64,000 nucleotides of DNA, from assembly GCF_026000115.1 (NCBI RefSeq), contig NZ_AP026867.1, forward strand, positions 4,087,716 to 4,151,715, given 5' to 3'. The translations under genes and the position numbers were made by a program. The DNA is from Aureispira anguillae (GTDB lineage Bacteria > Bacteroidota > Bacteroidia > Chitinophagales > Saprospiraceae). Position 1 is the stretch's first letter, and each line of letters begins with the position of its first letter. Under the pieces are notes generated by a model, which was not told the origin of the DNA, ran no database searches, and saw nothing but the letters and a program-made list of their open reading frames with translations. This document shows, piece by piece, positions 8,059 to 16,999 of the stretch.

Positions 8059-8424
8059 ATGACTATACAAGAAAGGTTTAAGCTATTCTTAGAACATAAA
8101 GATAAAAATCCTACTCAGCTTGCTAAAGAGATTAATGTAAATCAAAAAACATTAGATAATCTTTCAAAAGGAAAAGCTAAGCCTAGTTCAACTGTACTCA
8201 TTCCATTAGCAGAATTAGGCTTAAACATTAATTGGCTATTAATCGGAGAAGGAAAGATGCTAGATAAAAATACTTCTCCTACTAAGAATAAAGAAGATAA
8301 ATTTACAAATGACATTGAATACGTCAAACGAGAAAATGAATTATTAAAATCACAATTAAAAGATAAAGAACGAATTATAGAACTAAAAGATGCTATGATC
8401 AAGCTATTAAGCAAAGAATCCTAA
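8059..8424 (+). CDS. CI-like XRE-family repressor
   Basis: A 121-residue protein with an N-terminal XRE helix-turn-helix (NPTQLAKEINVNQKTLDNLSKG region, residues 16-38). It is followed by the ELGLNINWLLIGEGKML segment characteristic of prophage CI-type repressors of Bacteroidota, and a C-terminal coiled coil (ENELLKSQLKDKERIIELK) suitable for dimerisation. There is no LexA-like peptidase domain. It diverges from the minus-strand replication operon, with iteron-like repeats and a palindrome between, so it probably represses that operon and itself. The last codons are part of a DNA segment duplicated further downstream at 9232. Confidence 0.85.
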   Translation: MTIQERFKLFLEHKDKNPTQLAKEINVNQKTLDNLSKGKAKPSSTVLIPLAELGLNINWLLIGEGKMLDKNTSPTKNKEDKFTNDIEYVKRENELLKSQLKDKERIIELKDAMIKLLSKES

Positions 8425-8520
8425 TTACGTATACTGTCCCAATATTATATACATTAAATCCCCCATTCTAAATTACCTCATTAATTACTGTCCTTATGAA
8501 AAATTTATTCCCAATAATCC
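8385..8520 (+). repeat. Direct repeat, copy 1 (repressor 3' end to lipoprotein start)
   Basis: About 135 bp, including the last twelve or so codons of the repressor gene, the intergenic spacer and the first codons of the PKD lipoprotein, recur at 9232-9361 with few substitutions. This marks a tandem duplication. Confidence 0.85.
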
Positions 8521-9218
8521 TTCTTGGATTAACATTAACTTCCTCCCTTTCTTCCTGTAAAAAAGATCCCCCTATTTCAAGTATTAGCTATGAAGGTCAT
8601 TTATTTGTTGGGGAGCGAATAGAGTTTATTAGTGCCAATAAAGATGTAGATAACTATCTATGGAGTTTTGGTGATGGCAGAACAGTAAATGACAATATTG
8701 ATAGAACCCCACACACCTATACTGTTCCAGGTACTTATACTGTAGAGCTGAGGATTTCTAATCAATCAGGCAGCCATACATCAACTCGAATCATTGAAGT
8801 AAAAAGCAAACCTGTCAAAGTAAAAATCAAAAAGGTAACTATAGCAGCCTTTGATTCTCAAGCAAATTGGGATCCAGTAGATATGACTGGACCAGATATT
8901 TATTGTAAGATTATTAGACCATTCTCTCTCATTCTTAATCAACCACAAATAACATATTCTACAAGTTCAATTCAATACAATACAACAATCAGCTCCCTTC
9001 CATTAGATTATATATACGGTACTCCTGTAGAAGTACCTTTTGATGAAGCGTTCTATATAGAGCTCTATGATGATGATAATGGAAACTCTGACTTCATGGC
9101 AAAAGGCTACTTCCTCGCTAAAGAAGAAATCCCTTTTACATCAACAATTGCAGATTTAGAATTTGATGCTTTATACTCAGGATACAAAATGAAAATAGAG
9201 GTAGAGTACATTTATTGA
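8496..9218 (+). CDS. PKD-domain lipoprotein
   Basis: A 240-residue lipoprotein: signal peptide with lipobox SLSSC (Cys at about 21), a PKD/Ig-like domain at about 30-105 with the typical YLWSFGDG and HTYTVPGTYTVEL motifs, then a beta-rich C-terminal domain starting VTIAAFDSQANWDP that often follows PKD repeats in Bacteroidota surface proteins. It is probably anchored at the outer membrane; its ligand is unknown. It lies 71 bp downstream of the repressor on the same strand and is followed by a shorter paralogue generated by duplication. Confidence 0.8.
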   Translation: MKNLFPIILLGLTLTSSLSSCKKDPPISSISYEGHLFVGERIEFISANKDVDNYLWSFGDGRTVNDNIDRTPHTYTVPGTYTVELRISNQSGSHTSTRIIEVKSKPVKVKIKKVTIAAFDSQANWDPVDMTGPDIYCKIIRPFSLILNQPQITYSTSSIQYNTTISSLPLDYIYGTPVEVPFDEAFYIELYDDDNGNSDFMAKGYFLAKEEIPFTSTIADLEFDALYSGYKMKIEVEYIY

Positions 9219-9231
9219 TAAAATCTCAATC

Positions 9232-9361
9232 AAAAGATGCTATGATCAAGCTATTAAGCAAAGAATCCTAATTATGTATACTGTCCCAAATATATACGTC
9301 AAGTCCCCCATTCTAAATTACCTCATTAATTATTGTCCTTATGAAAAATTTATTCCCGATA
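9232..9361 (+). repeat. Direct repeat, copy 2
   Basis: A copy of 8385-8520. It carries a non-functional remnant of the repressor's last codons plus the spacer and start region of the second lipoprotein gene, so duplication ran from inside the repressor gene through the first lipoprotein. Confidence 0.85.
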
Positions 9362-9658
9362 GTCCTTTTAGGGCTAGTGTTTACTTTTAGTTCTTGTGAA
9401 AAGAAACTTCCTTTAGTCGCCAGCATCCAATATTCAGGAACCCCACAAGTTGGAGAACAAATGACTTTCTCTAATCAAGAAGACTTCTCAGCTCGTTACT
9501 ATTGGAACTTTGGTGATGGCACCACTTATACTGACTATTATAAAAACACAGAGATCTACCAAACTTACACTACAGCAGGAACTTATGACGTTACGCTTAC
9601 CATAACAAGAGATCAAGAAACTGCAATAGCAACACAAAGCATCACTATAGCACCGTAG
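9341..9658 (+). CDS. Short PKD-domain lipoprotein (paralogue of upstream gene)
   Basis: A 105-residue lipoprotein with signal peptide and lipobox FSSC (Cys near 19). A single PKD domain (YYWNFGDGTTY, YTTAGTYDVTL) fills the rest. The first ten residues (MKNLFPIVLL) and the 100 bp upstream are nearly the same as in the gene at 8496, but the long C-terminal domain is absent. It arose by tandem duplication and then truncation or divergence. It is presumably surface-exposed; the function is unknown. Confidence 0.75.
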   Translation: MKNLFPIVLLGLVFTFSSCEKKLPLVASIQYSGTPQVGEQMTFSNQEDFSARYYWNFGDGTTYTDYYKNTEIYQTYTTAGTYDVTLTITRDQETAIATQSITIAP

Positions 9659-9798
9659 CTAAATCACATTTTAGAAAAATTGCTCCTATATAGCATACCT
9701 ATGCTAAAAAACTTTTCTTTTTCTAAAAACGTGACAAGACCTAAAAAAGCACTATGTTTCTTTTTTTCCCTTCCTAGTGGTAAATTTAGTGTTTTTTT

Positions 9799-10134
9799 GT
9801 CCAACAAGTCCAACATTCAACATAAACGACTGACTATCAACAGTAAACTATGTTGGACTTGTTTATTTTTTGTTGGAAACAGGGTATAATTTGTTGGACG
9901 AACTGCCCAAATGTTGGTCTGTTAACATTTTCATAACTTATATAGAAAAGTATAATGGACCAACATTTTCCAACATAGTCCAACATTTCGGGGGCTGTTT
10001 CCAACATGGTCCAACGGCATTTAAGCCTATTATTATTATTATTTATCTTACTCAAACTATTATATATAAAGGGATAGCCGTTTTTTCCTTTGTATTAGCT
10101 CTAACAGATGTTGGACGTGTTGGACTTGTTGGAC
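9799..10134. repeat. Cluster of TGTTGGAC octamers in both orientations
   Basis: Perfect copies of TGTTGGAC or its complement begin at 9799, 9808, 9851, 9892, 9978, 10109, 10118 and 10127. One- or two-base variants occur at 9871, 9912, 9958, 9968, 9999 and 10009. Copies at both ends are spaced 9 bp apart. The middle (about 9869-10008) forms a large imperfect inverted repeat centred near 9938. No believable gene covers it. It looks like a multi-site protein-binding or recombination region. Confidence 0.7.
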
Positions 10135-10210
10135 GCACTTTTTGTGTTCGGAAGCTCAAAAAAAGAAAAACTATTAACTAGTGTTTTAGTTTGTTTGTTT
10201 ATTCCGTAGC

Positions 10211-10226
10211 TTGTGACATAGTAAAA
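10211..10226 (+). repeat. 16-bp direct repeat, left copy
   Basis: TTGTGACATAGTAAAA is identical to 26347-26362, where it sits 32 bp upstream of a recombinase N-terminal fragment. The two copies flank the defence island, about 16.1 kb apart. Confidence 0.6.
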
Positions 10227-10285
10227 GCATTTTTTTTCACAAAAACACCTTTACAGGATAACTCTCCTGGTTCATAGCAATAGAA

Positions 10286-10317
10286 AAGCCCCAAAGAGTT
10301 ATTTCCCCTTGAAGCTT
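10286..10317 (-). terminator. Terminator of lipoprotein gene
   Basis: On the minus strand AAGCTTCAAGGGG pairs with CTCTTTGGGGCTT (with G-U pairs) around AAATAA and is followed by TTTTC. It begins 5 bp after the stop of the 10322 gene. A near copy ends the hsd operon at 11516. Confidence 0.6.
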
Positions 10318-10321
10318 TTTT

Positions 10322-11083
10322 TTAAAATTTGAAAGGAATTTCAGTATGTAATACTTTTTCTCCATTCACAATTTCTTTTGCTTTAATTTCCATATAAGTA
10401 GAGTTATCAATTTCAAGTTGCCCTAGGGTAAAACTATATGAAGATACATTTGCTTCTCCTAATTCTTTTAAGTCAACCTCATTACTCGTGGTATAACTCC
10501 ATTTATAGCCTTTCCATTTAGTACGTAATCCATTTTTATCATTATCAACATTTATCTCAGTGAAATCATTTAATTCAAAACCGTCAAGCCAAGCTTTTTT
10601 TTCTTTAACATCAATTTTTAAAAGATTTAATAAGTCAAGTTTATTCTTTGATTTAAATGTTAATTCATCCCCTATATATATAAATTCTACATCTTCTGTT
10701 TCACTAATCTGAACTTCCATTCCAGTCCCACTTTTAGTGAATTCGTTTAGCTCGTTATACTCACTTTCTGTTAAACCTAGATTAGGATGATACTCCACTG
10801 GACTACCAGTTTCTTGCATTATTTTTTGTTGCTCAATAAACCATTCTCTATTTAGTTCAACAGCCTTCATCAATTTAGCTTGTAATTCCTGAAGTCGGGG
10901 ATCTACTTTTACAGCGTCCAATACATCAACTAGAAATTCCCCTTCAGGAATTAATATTTTAACATCTTTTGCAAAGATACCTGTGATTTTTTCGTTAAGT
11001 ACCTCTTCAGAAGGTTTGTTTTCAGGAGTAGAGCAACAAATGGCGAGAAAGAAAAAGGTCAAAAGAGTTAGTTGTTTTTTCAT
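10322..11083 (-). CDS. Hypothetical lipoprotein
   Basis: A 253-residue protein with a short signal peptide and a Cys-Cys lipobox (FFFLAICCST, lipid attachment at about residue 17). The mature part is soluble and charged, with alternating beta strands at the C-terminus (YMEIKAKEIVNGEKVLHTEI). No family is recognised. It lies between the octamer cluster and a recombinase remnant and uses a terminator almost identical to that of the restriction operon. It may be cargo of a mobile segment; this is an inference from position. Confidence 0.65.
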   Translation of the reverse strand: MKKQLTLLTFFFLAICCSTPENKPSEEVLNEKITGIFAKDVKILIPEGEFLVDVLDAVKVDPRLQELQAKLMKAVELNREWFIEQQKIMQETGSPVEYHPNLGLTESEYNELNEFTKSGTGMEVQISETEDVEFIYIGDELTFKSKNKLDLLNLLKIDVKEKKAWLDGFELNDFTEINVDNDKNGLRTKWKGYKWSYTTSNEVDLKELGEANVSSYSFTLGQLEIDNSTYMEIKAKEIVNGEKVLHTEIPFKF

Positions 11084-11149
11084 AAGAATTATAGTTCATT
11101 TAATTTTAATGTAAAAATTGTTTTGAAACTTTATTTAACGCAAAAATAG

Positions 11150-11492
11150 ACAAAACAACAGTATGTGACCATTCCAAACGCTTTTTTTCCTACGGTCCAG
11201 GAAAAATTAAAGAATCGCACCCCAAATGAATATTTATTCCCTGGAGCGCATCATTTGTCTCCTACTGGTATGAATACTTTTGGACGGCAACATAGAGAAT
11301 TGTTAAAAGAATTGAGTTTTGACACTCAAACGCTATAAAATGTATTCTTGGAAACATACGGGCGCTATGATGGCGATCAAGACTGGTGCCTAGGTGAAAC
11401 AATTGTAAATTCAATTGCGCCATCATTCATTGGATCAGGTGAACGAATACTTGAGACAGTTGGACGTTTCTGATTGGGGGGGTACGGGCTAA
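11150..11492 (+). pseudogene. Decayed C-terminal half of a tyrosine recombinase
   Basis: Translation from 11150 gives QQYVTIPNAFFPTVQEKL, LFPGAHHLSPTGMNTFG and RELLKEL, then a stop. After a frame change it continues MYSWKHTGAMMAIKTG, two stops, and LRHHSLDQVNEYLRQL. The KHTG and RHHSLDQVNEYL segments match the catalytic box around the HxxR histidine and the tyrosine of Bacteroidota phage-type integrases. There is no start codon, there are three stops and at least one frameshift, so it is dead. Its missing N-terminal half may correspond to the fragment at 26395, 15 kb away. Confidence 0.8.
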
Positions 11493-11515
11493 TTTTCCTG
11501 GTATTTAAAACTAAC

Positions 11516-11547
11516 AAGCCCCAAAGAGTTATTTCCCTTTGGAGCTT
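11516..11547 (-). terminator. Terminator of the hsd operon
   Basis: On the minus strand AAGCTCCAAAG pairs with CTTTGGGGCTT around a short loop, 14 bp after the hsdR stop. It shares its core AGAGTTATTTCCC (plus strand) with the terminator at 10286. Confidence 0.7.
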
Positions 11548-11561
11548 CTCTAAAAATAAAT

Positions 11562-14500
11562 TTAGTGCTTAAAAGTAAAATCATCAACCCCAGTCATACG
11601 CTTCATATTATCAATAAATGCCTGGGCAAACCCCTCATCTTTCACAAACTTCTTATACATTTCTAAATCCAACTTACGTTGCCGAGCCATAATTTCTTTG
11701 ATAATTTTTTCAAAAGCTAAATCACGGTTTTGAGTATCTACATTTTCAGCTACTTTTGTTTGGAAGTCTGGATGCGCTTCAATGCTTTTCTTATAAGATT
11801 CAAACTTGATGCGCTGTTCTTCTGGTGTTGCTTCCCACCCCTGAAACCACTTCTCATTGAAATTTTGAATAATAGCCTCTAAGGTATCTTTTTCCTCCTC
11901 ACCACCATGGGCACCTCTTGGATTTGGATTTTGAGGATCTAGCTCCGTTTCAGATTCATCCAATCCAATCTTTTGATTCAATTTGACACGCTCTAGACCA
12001 TAAGTAGATAAATCAACAGAATTGAGCAATTCATCTAACATATCTTTGTTGGGATCTATAATAATCAACTTAGGAATCAGAAATTTTAAGAACCAGAAAA
12101 GCTGCTCCCACTTCAGAACTTCAAAAGGCATAATAGAAGCCATTTGCCCGTATATCTTGACAAATTGCTTGGCTTTGATCTTAAAATCTGCTTTTTCATC
12201 GTCTTCTAATTCCAATTCATTGTTGAACCGTTCCGCAGCCACATCAATAATAGGACTTAAAAGTTGAGCATCTACACTGTTAAAGTATCGCTCCACAAAA
12301 TCCTCTACTTCTGACCATTCATAAACTCCCAAATCATCTAAAGTGCTTTTTAATTCATGCAATACATTTACATCAGTAGCTTCACTGAGAGAAGTTGACG
12401 TATAGAAGTCATCAAAGGCATTTTTTAGATCGTCTGTTGTATTGAAAAAATCAAGTACAAATAAATCCTCTGTTTTTTTATTAAGTTTGTTCGCAGAACG
12501 ATTTAAACGAGAAAGCGCCTGAACTGCTAAGACACCTTGAAGTTTTTTATCCACATACATCGTACATAACTTGGGTTGGTCAAAACCTGTGAGGTACTTA
12601 TTGGCAACAACAAGCACTCTAAATTCATTCATGTCAAAATATCGGGCAAGCTTGTCACTAATATAATCTGGATCAGTCGATTTTGCGTTGTCTAAATGAG
12701 CAGGAAGATCATTAATAGTATCTTCAGTATATTCGATTCCATCTACTTCTTTCTTTCCAGAAAAAGCAACAACAGTTCTAAAAGGATTCCCCTTCTGTGT
12801 CAAATATCTATTGATTGCTTTATAATATCGAATAGCCGCTTCAATACTCTGAGTAACAACCATTGCTTTTGCCTTTCCCTTTAGCTTTTTAGTCTTGACC
12901 ACATTATTGATGAAGTGCTCCATCATAATCTCCGCTTTGGTATCAATGGTTTGCTGTAGATTCTCTACATACTTACGAAGTTTCTTTTGTGCTTTTTGGG
13001 TATCAAAAAGCGGGTTCTCCTGGATTGATTTCTCAATTTCGTAATAACTCTTGTAAGTGGTATAATTGGCTAACACATCCAAAATAAAGCCCTCTTCTAT
13101 GGCTTGCTTCATGGAGTATAAATGAAATGGCTTAAAGCTCCCATCCTCTTGTTTTACGCCAAACTTTTCCAAAGTAGAACTTTTTGGGGTGGCCGTAAAG
13201 GCCATATAAGAAACGTTATTGCGCATCTTTCGAGCAGACATCAAAGCAAATAATTTCTCTTGAGCATCTCCTAATGTATCTGCCATTGCCTCCTTCCCTA
13301 AGACTTGATTCATTTTATCTGCTGTAGAGCCACTCTGGGAACTGTGTGCCTCATCGATGATAACAGCAAAATGTTTATCACTCATATCTGTAATAGCTTC
13401 AACAATAAAAGGGAATTTCTGAATGGTAGAAATAATGATTTTCTTTCCTTGCTGAAGCGCATCTTTGAGGTCAGAGGATTTAAAAGCAGGAGCAACAATG
13501 TTTTTTACTTCAGAAAAGCTTTTAATGTTTTCTCTAATTTGTTTGTCTAGCAGTCGTCTATCCGTAACCACGATTACAGAATCAAACAAAGGGAACTCTA
13601 GCCCTTTACTGCCTTCAATAGAAGCATTAATAGGATAGGTTTCTATCAATTGATAAGCAGCCCAGGTGATTGAATTAGATTTTCCTGATCCTGCTGAATG
13701 TTGAATCAGGTAAGTATGACCAACGCCATTATTACTCGCATGGTCAAGTATCCTTCTAACGACATCCATTTGATGAAAACGAGGAAAAAATAAGGTTCTT
13801 GTCTTTAGGGCATCCTTGGGCTTACCATCAAAGCGTACAAAATGCTGAATCAAATTGGCTAAACTTTTTCTAGTAAATACCTTCTCCCATAAATAGGCGG
13901 TCTTGTGACCGTTGTTATTGGTCGGGTTTCCTTTCCCGTTCTTATTTCCTTGGTTAAATGGCAAAAAGTAAGTGCTTTTCCCTGCCAATTTGGTGGTCAT
14001 ATAAACCTCGTCTGGATCTAAAGTAAAATGTACCAAACAACGACCAAAATTTAGGAGTGTTTGATTAATGTCTCTATTGTTTCTGTATTGGTGTTGTCCA
14101 TGGTATCTAGCGTTCTGACCTGTCCAAATATTTTTGAGCTCCATGGTAAGGATGGGCAGACCATTGATGAAAATGACCATATCGATCTCTTGTCCTGGAT
14201 TGGCTAAAGAATATCGAATTTGACGAGTGACGCTAAACTCATTGTTCTCAAAGTTTTGCTTGACTTGTGCCCCACTACTGGCTAATGGAAATTGATAGAA
14301 TAAGGTAAAACAAGCATCATCCACTTCCAGACCTTTACGGAGGACATGCAATAGACCATATTTATTGACCATTCGATGTAGGCGCTCTAAAATTTTTAGC
14401 TCCCAGTTGTTTTGTTTTTGAAGTTTCTCTAGTTCTTCTTTCTGGGTGCTTTCTAAGAAGTGCCAAAACCGTTTTTTATCAATGGCATATTGAGCGTCAA

Positions 14501-14669
14501 AGTCATTCGGATTGCCAATATAGAAACCTTTACCTGTTCGATACGTTTCTTTTTGGTCCGCAGCAATGCTTAATTCAATGCCTTCTTCTTTTAATTCTTC
14601 TAAGCAGGTACCTGTTAGCGTTTTTTCTATGGCTGACTCTAGTGCTTGTTCATTGGTTTTGCTGGTCAT
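11562..14669 (-). CDS. hsdR: Type I restriction endonuclease subunit R
   Basis: A 1035-residue motor and nuclease subunit. It shows an N-terminal PD-(D/E)xK-type nuclease region (EIDMVIFINGLP with D163, then MELK with E177 and K179), Walker A HSAGSGKSN near 324-332, the DEAH box IIDEAHSSQSG near 438-447, further helicase motifs (MAFTATPK, VANKYLTGFDQP, QALSRLNR) and a helical C-terminus that docks on the methylase. Length is normal for the family. It is the last gene of a minus-strand operon, 12 bp after a DUF262 gene, and is followed by a hairpin terminator. With HsdM and HsdS it cleaves unmodified foreign DNA. All visible catalytic residues are present. Confidence 0.95.
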   Translation of the reverse strand: MTSKTNEQALESAIEKTLTGTCLEELKEEGIELSIAADQKETYRTGKGFYIGNPNDFDAQYAIDKKRFWHFLESTQKEELEKLQKQNNWELKILERLHRMVNKYGLLHVLRKGLEVDDACFTLFYQFPLASSGAQVKQNFENNEFSVTRQIRYSLANPGQEIDMVIFINGLPILTMELKNIWTGQNARYHGQHQYRNNRDINQTLLNFGRCLVHFTLDPDEVYMTTKLAGKSTYFLPFNQGNKNGKGNPTNNNGHKTAYLWEKVFTRKSLANLIQHFVRFDGKPKDALKTRTLFFPRFHQMDVVRRILDHASNNGVGHTYLIQHSAGSGKSNSITWAAYQLIETYPINASIEGSKGLEFPLFDSVIVVTDRRLLDKQIRENIKSFSEVKNIVAPAFKSSDLKDALQQGKKIIISTIQKFPFIVEAITDMSDKHFAVIIDEAHSSQSGSTADKMNQVLGKEAMADTLGDAQEKLFALMSARKMRNNVSYMAFTATPKSSTLEKFGVKQEDGSFKPFHLYSMKQAIEEGFILDVLANYTTYKSYYEIEKSIQENPLFDTQKAQKKLRKYVENLQQTIDTKAEIMMEHFINNVVKTKKLKGKAKAMVVTQSIEAAIRYYKAINRYLTQKGNPFRTVVAFSGKKEVDGIEYTEDTINDLPAHLDNAKSTDPDYISDKLARYFDMNEFRVLVVANKYLTGFDQPKLCTMYVDKKLQGVLAVQALSRLNRSANKLNKKTEDLFVLDFFNTTDDLKNAFDDFYTSTSLSEATDVNVLHELKSTLDDLGVYEWSEVEDFVERYFNSVDAQLLSPIIDVAAERFNNELELEDDEKADFKIKAKQFVKIYGQMASIMPFEVLKWEQLFWFLKFLIPKLIIIDPNKDMLDELLNSVDLSTYGLERVKLNQKIGLDESETELDPQNPNPRGAHGGEEEKDTLEAIIQNFNEKWFQGWEATPEEQRIKFESYKKSIEAHPDFQTKVAENVDTQNRDLAFEKIIKEIMARQRKLDLEMYKKFVKDEGFAQAFIDNMKRMTGVDDFTFKH

Positions 14670-14681
14670 TGGTTCGTTTTA

Positions 14682-16994
14682 TTAGGAGAAACAATTTTTA
14701 ATATATTCTAAGGTGTCATCTTGATTTTCAAAAACTTTATTTTCTTTTCCCTTCTGCTTAATCAAGTACTTATTTGTTCCATCATGATTGTAAACAATTT
14801 TTGTTTTTCTCCTCTTAATTTGACTTATGCCATATTGACTTAGAGATTCAATGAATTCAAGTTTTATATCTGAAGCAGCAAACCCAATTTTTTCTAAAGC
14901 ATCTTTGAGCAAAACAGATTGTACATGAGGGTCTTTATATTTATTATATTTAGATGTTCTGAGTACATAAATTTGGTTTTCATTGAAAAATTTAATGTAC
15001 ATCCGTTTAGACTTTTGCAATAAAGAGGGGGTCTCAATAAAATCTTTACGCCAATCATCACAAATATGATTTTTAATCATTTGGGATAAGGACTTGTTTA
15101 CTTCATTTATATTGACTTCATCAAACAATTCTTTCAAATACCTTACTCTAGGAATGTAAGTTTGATTAGTTCGGTTTCCACTCTCTTTTAGCAATCTTTT
15201 CCAACTAATATCACGATGTCTATTAATCAAAAACGACCAGTTTCTTGAATACAATAAATAATCACCTTTAGTTAAAAGTGCCCTTCTAAAAATTTCATCA
15301 GGAAATTCCCTTAGCCCATTATCATCGAAAAAAACATTGAATTTCTCAAAATACTCTTTTGCTTTATTGAAAAGAGCTAAATCTTCTTCATCAGTCCACT
15401 TTAATTTATTTTCAAGATATAGATCATAAATTCCAGCAAATGATAACGAGAACATTATTTGACCATTTAGATAAGGGTGAGCTTCTGCTTCGTAAATAAA
15501 ATCTTTCCAATGTTGAGATTTTAAAATTAAATGAATTTTAAGCTTTTCTTCTTTTACCTGTTGGGCATCAAATCCGTTTTTAGTAATACTAAGAAATGTA
15601 TCATAAATATCTTCATTATAGTTAGCTATCAATTCATCTATAAAAGCAATATTTCTTTCTAAGTCTTTTATTTTATTATAGTTATCATTATTGGATAAGT
15701 TCTTGATTAACCTGTCCCACCTTAATAACTCACTTGATGTTATACTTTCTTTATTGGCTATTAAAAATTTTGTAATAGCATAAAACATCAACCTAACTTC
15801 ATATAAAGCATCCCCAATAGTAAAGCTATTGAATATGGTATTGATAATATCCTTCTTTTCAATAAATTTATTATTGGCTGTAAGGTATTTCTTTACGGTT
15901 TCATTAGAAGAAATCAATAAATCAAGTACTTCAATAAAAGTGATGATTGTCTCTTCATTTAGAAGTTTTAACGTTTTAAACCTATAAAAGGTGAGTTCAG
16001 GTTGAGCTCTAAAAACGTTTAAACAATTATCTGCTTCAACCTCATTTATTCTTATTAATTCATTAATAGAAATAAAAGCGAGTAAATTTAAAAGCTTATC
16101 ATCAAATTCATTTGTCTTTCTGTTTCTTAAATCCCAAAAGTAATCAGTCCATGAGGTATCTATTTTCGTTGCAAAATAGGTCTCTACATTAACAAATTTT
16201 CTTCCTTCACTATGCTCTATTTCATAATTGTAGTTGTCATTAAATTCTGACTCTCTTAGGTACTTATTTAGTTCAGCCTTTAAGTTTTCAAAGTTAGTCA
16301 AAGGCTTTCCTCTTGCATTCATTTTTATGTATAAATCATCGGAAATACCATAGTTCTTAATATCTAAAAAATTAAAGACAATACTAGGTGATTCTTGTTT
16401 AATAAGAGTCTCAAATTTTATCTCATATTTTTTCTGAGTGTACATGTCATGGATCTCATCTAGCATTGTAATCGCAGATTGGACAGTTAAATCATACTTC
16501 CAATCAATGAAATACCAGTTCTTGTTACTTATGACAGTTCTGAATGAGACATTATTAGTGAATATATCTTCATAGTCTTCATCATTTAGACCTTTATTGA
16601 TTTCTACGAAAAAATTGGTAGATGATTTTCTAGTTTGATAACTGAACTTTGTAAAAGATTCTTTATAAGAACTTACTAGCTTCTGTCTATATGCAAGATA
16701 CCAATGAAGAAGGTAAAGTGTTGTTAAGCGTTGTTGACCATCTAGTGGTATGAATGCCTCGGAATCTATATAGCCATATATAAAATCAAGTTCTAAAGGA
16801 GGGGCATTATTATCTCGTACATCAATTATTCTTTCAAATAAATCAGAAACAAAGACTTTTCTAATCTCTTCTGCTTTTGTGTTATTACGTCCTTGAGCAT
16901 AATCTCTTTGTATCATTGGAATTAATATACCTCTTTTTATATCAGAGTTGTCCAGTTGGTTATTTAATAAATTCCATATAGTTTTTGTGCTCAT
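14682..16994 (-). CDS. DUF262-domain protein without nuclease domain (GmrS-like partner)
   Basis: A 770-residue protein with the DUF262/ParB-like N-terminal fold: IPMIQRDYAQGR at 25-36 and the hallmark DGQQRLTTLY at 85-94. DUF262 proteins such as the GmrS part of GmrSD bind or hydrolyse nucleotides and couple to DUF1524 HNH nucleases. No EHI-type HNH motif is seen in the C-terminal two thirds, so this protein probably senses or regulates. It follows the DUF262-DUF1524 gene by 5 bp and precedes hsdR by 12 bp. The coding DNA is much more AT-rich than hsdM or hsdR, which suggests separate origin. It is probably an anti-phage component; the exact activity is unknown. Confidence 0.85.
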   Translation of the reverse strand: MSTKTIWNLLNNQLDNSDIKRGILIPMIQRDYAQGRNNTKAEEIRKVFVSDLFERIIDVRDNNAPPLELDFIYGYIDSEAFIPLDGQQRLTTLYLLHWYLAYRQKLVSSYKESFTKFSYQTRKSSTNFFVEINKGLNDEDYEDIFTNNVSFRTVISNKNWYFIDWKYDLTVQSAITMLDEIHDMYTQKKYEIKFETLIKQESPSIVFNFLDIKNYGISDDLYIKMNARGKPLTNFENLKAELNKYLRESEFNDNYNYEIEHSEGRKFVNVETYFATKIDTSWTDYFWDLRNRKTNEFDDKLLNLLAFISINELIRINEVEADNCLNVFRAQPELTFYRFKTLKLLNEETIITFIEVLDLLISSNETVKKYLTANNKFIEKKDIINTIFNSFTIGDALYEVRLMFYAITKFLIANKESITSSELLRWDRLIKNLSNNDNYNKIKDLERNIAFIDELIANYNEDIYDTFLSITKNGFDAQQVKEEKLKIHLILKSQHWKDFIYEAEAHPYLNGQIMFSLSFAGIYDLYLENKLKWTDEEDLALFNKAKEYFEKFNVFFDDNGLREFPDEIFRRALLTKGDYLLYSRNWSFLINRHRDISWKRLLKESGNRTNQTYIPRVRYLKELFDEVNINEVNKSLSQMIKNHICDDWRKDFIETPSLLQKSKRMYIKFFNENQIYVLRTSKYNKYKDPHVQSVLLKDALEKIGFAASDIKLEFIESLSQYGISQIKRRKTKIVYNHDGTNKYLIKQKGKENKVFENQDDTLEYIKNCFS

Positions 16995-16999
16995 AATTT

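Noticed and set aside
9837-10055. tRNA- or ncRNA-like fold in the octamer cluster
   Set aside because: No cloverleaf arms or T-loop consensus; pairing is explained by opposing octamers.
9680-10181. Three overlapping open frames of 69-103 codons on both strands
   Set aside because: They arise from the TGTTGGAC repeats and low-complexity DNA; protein sequences show no gene-like composition and conflict with each other.
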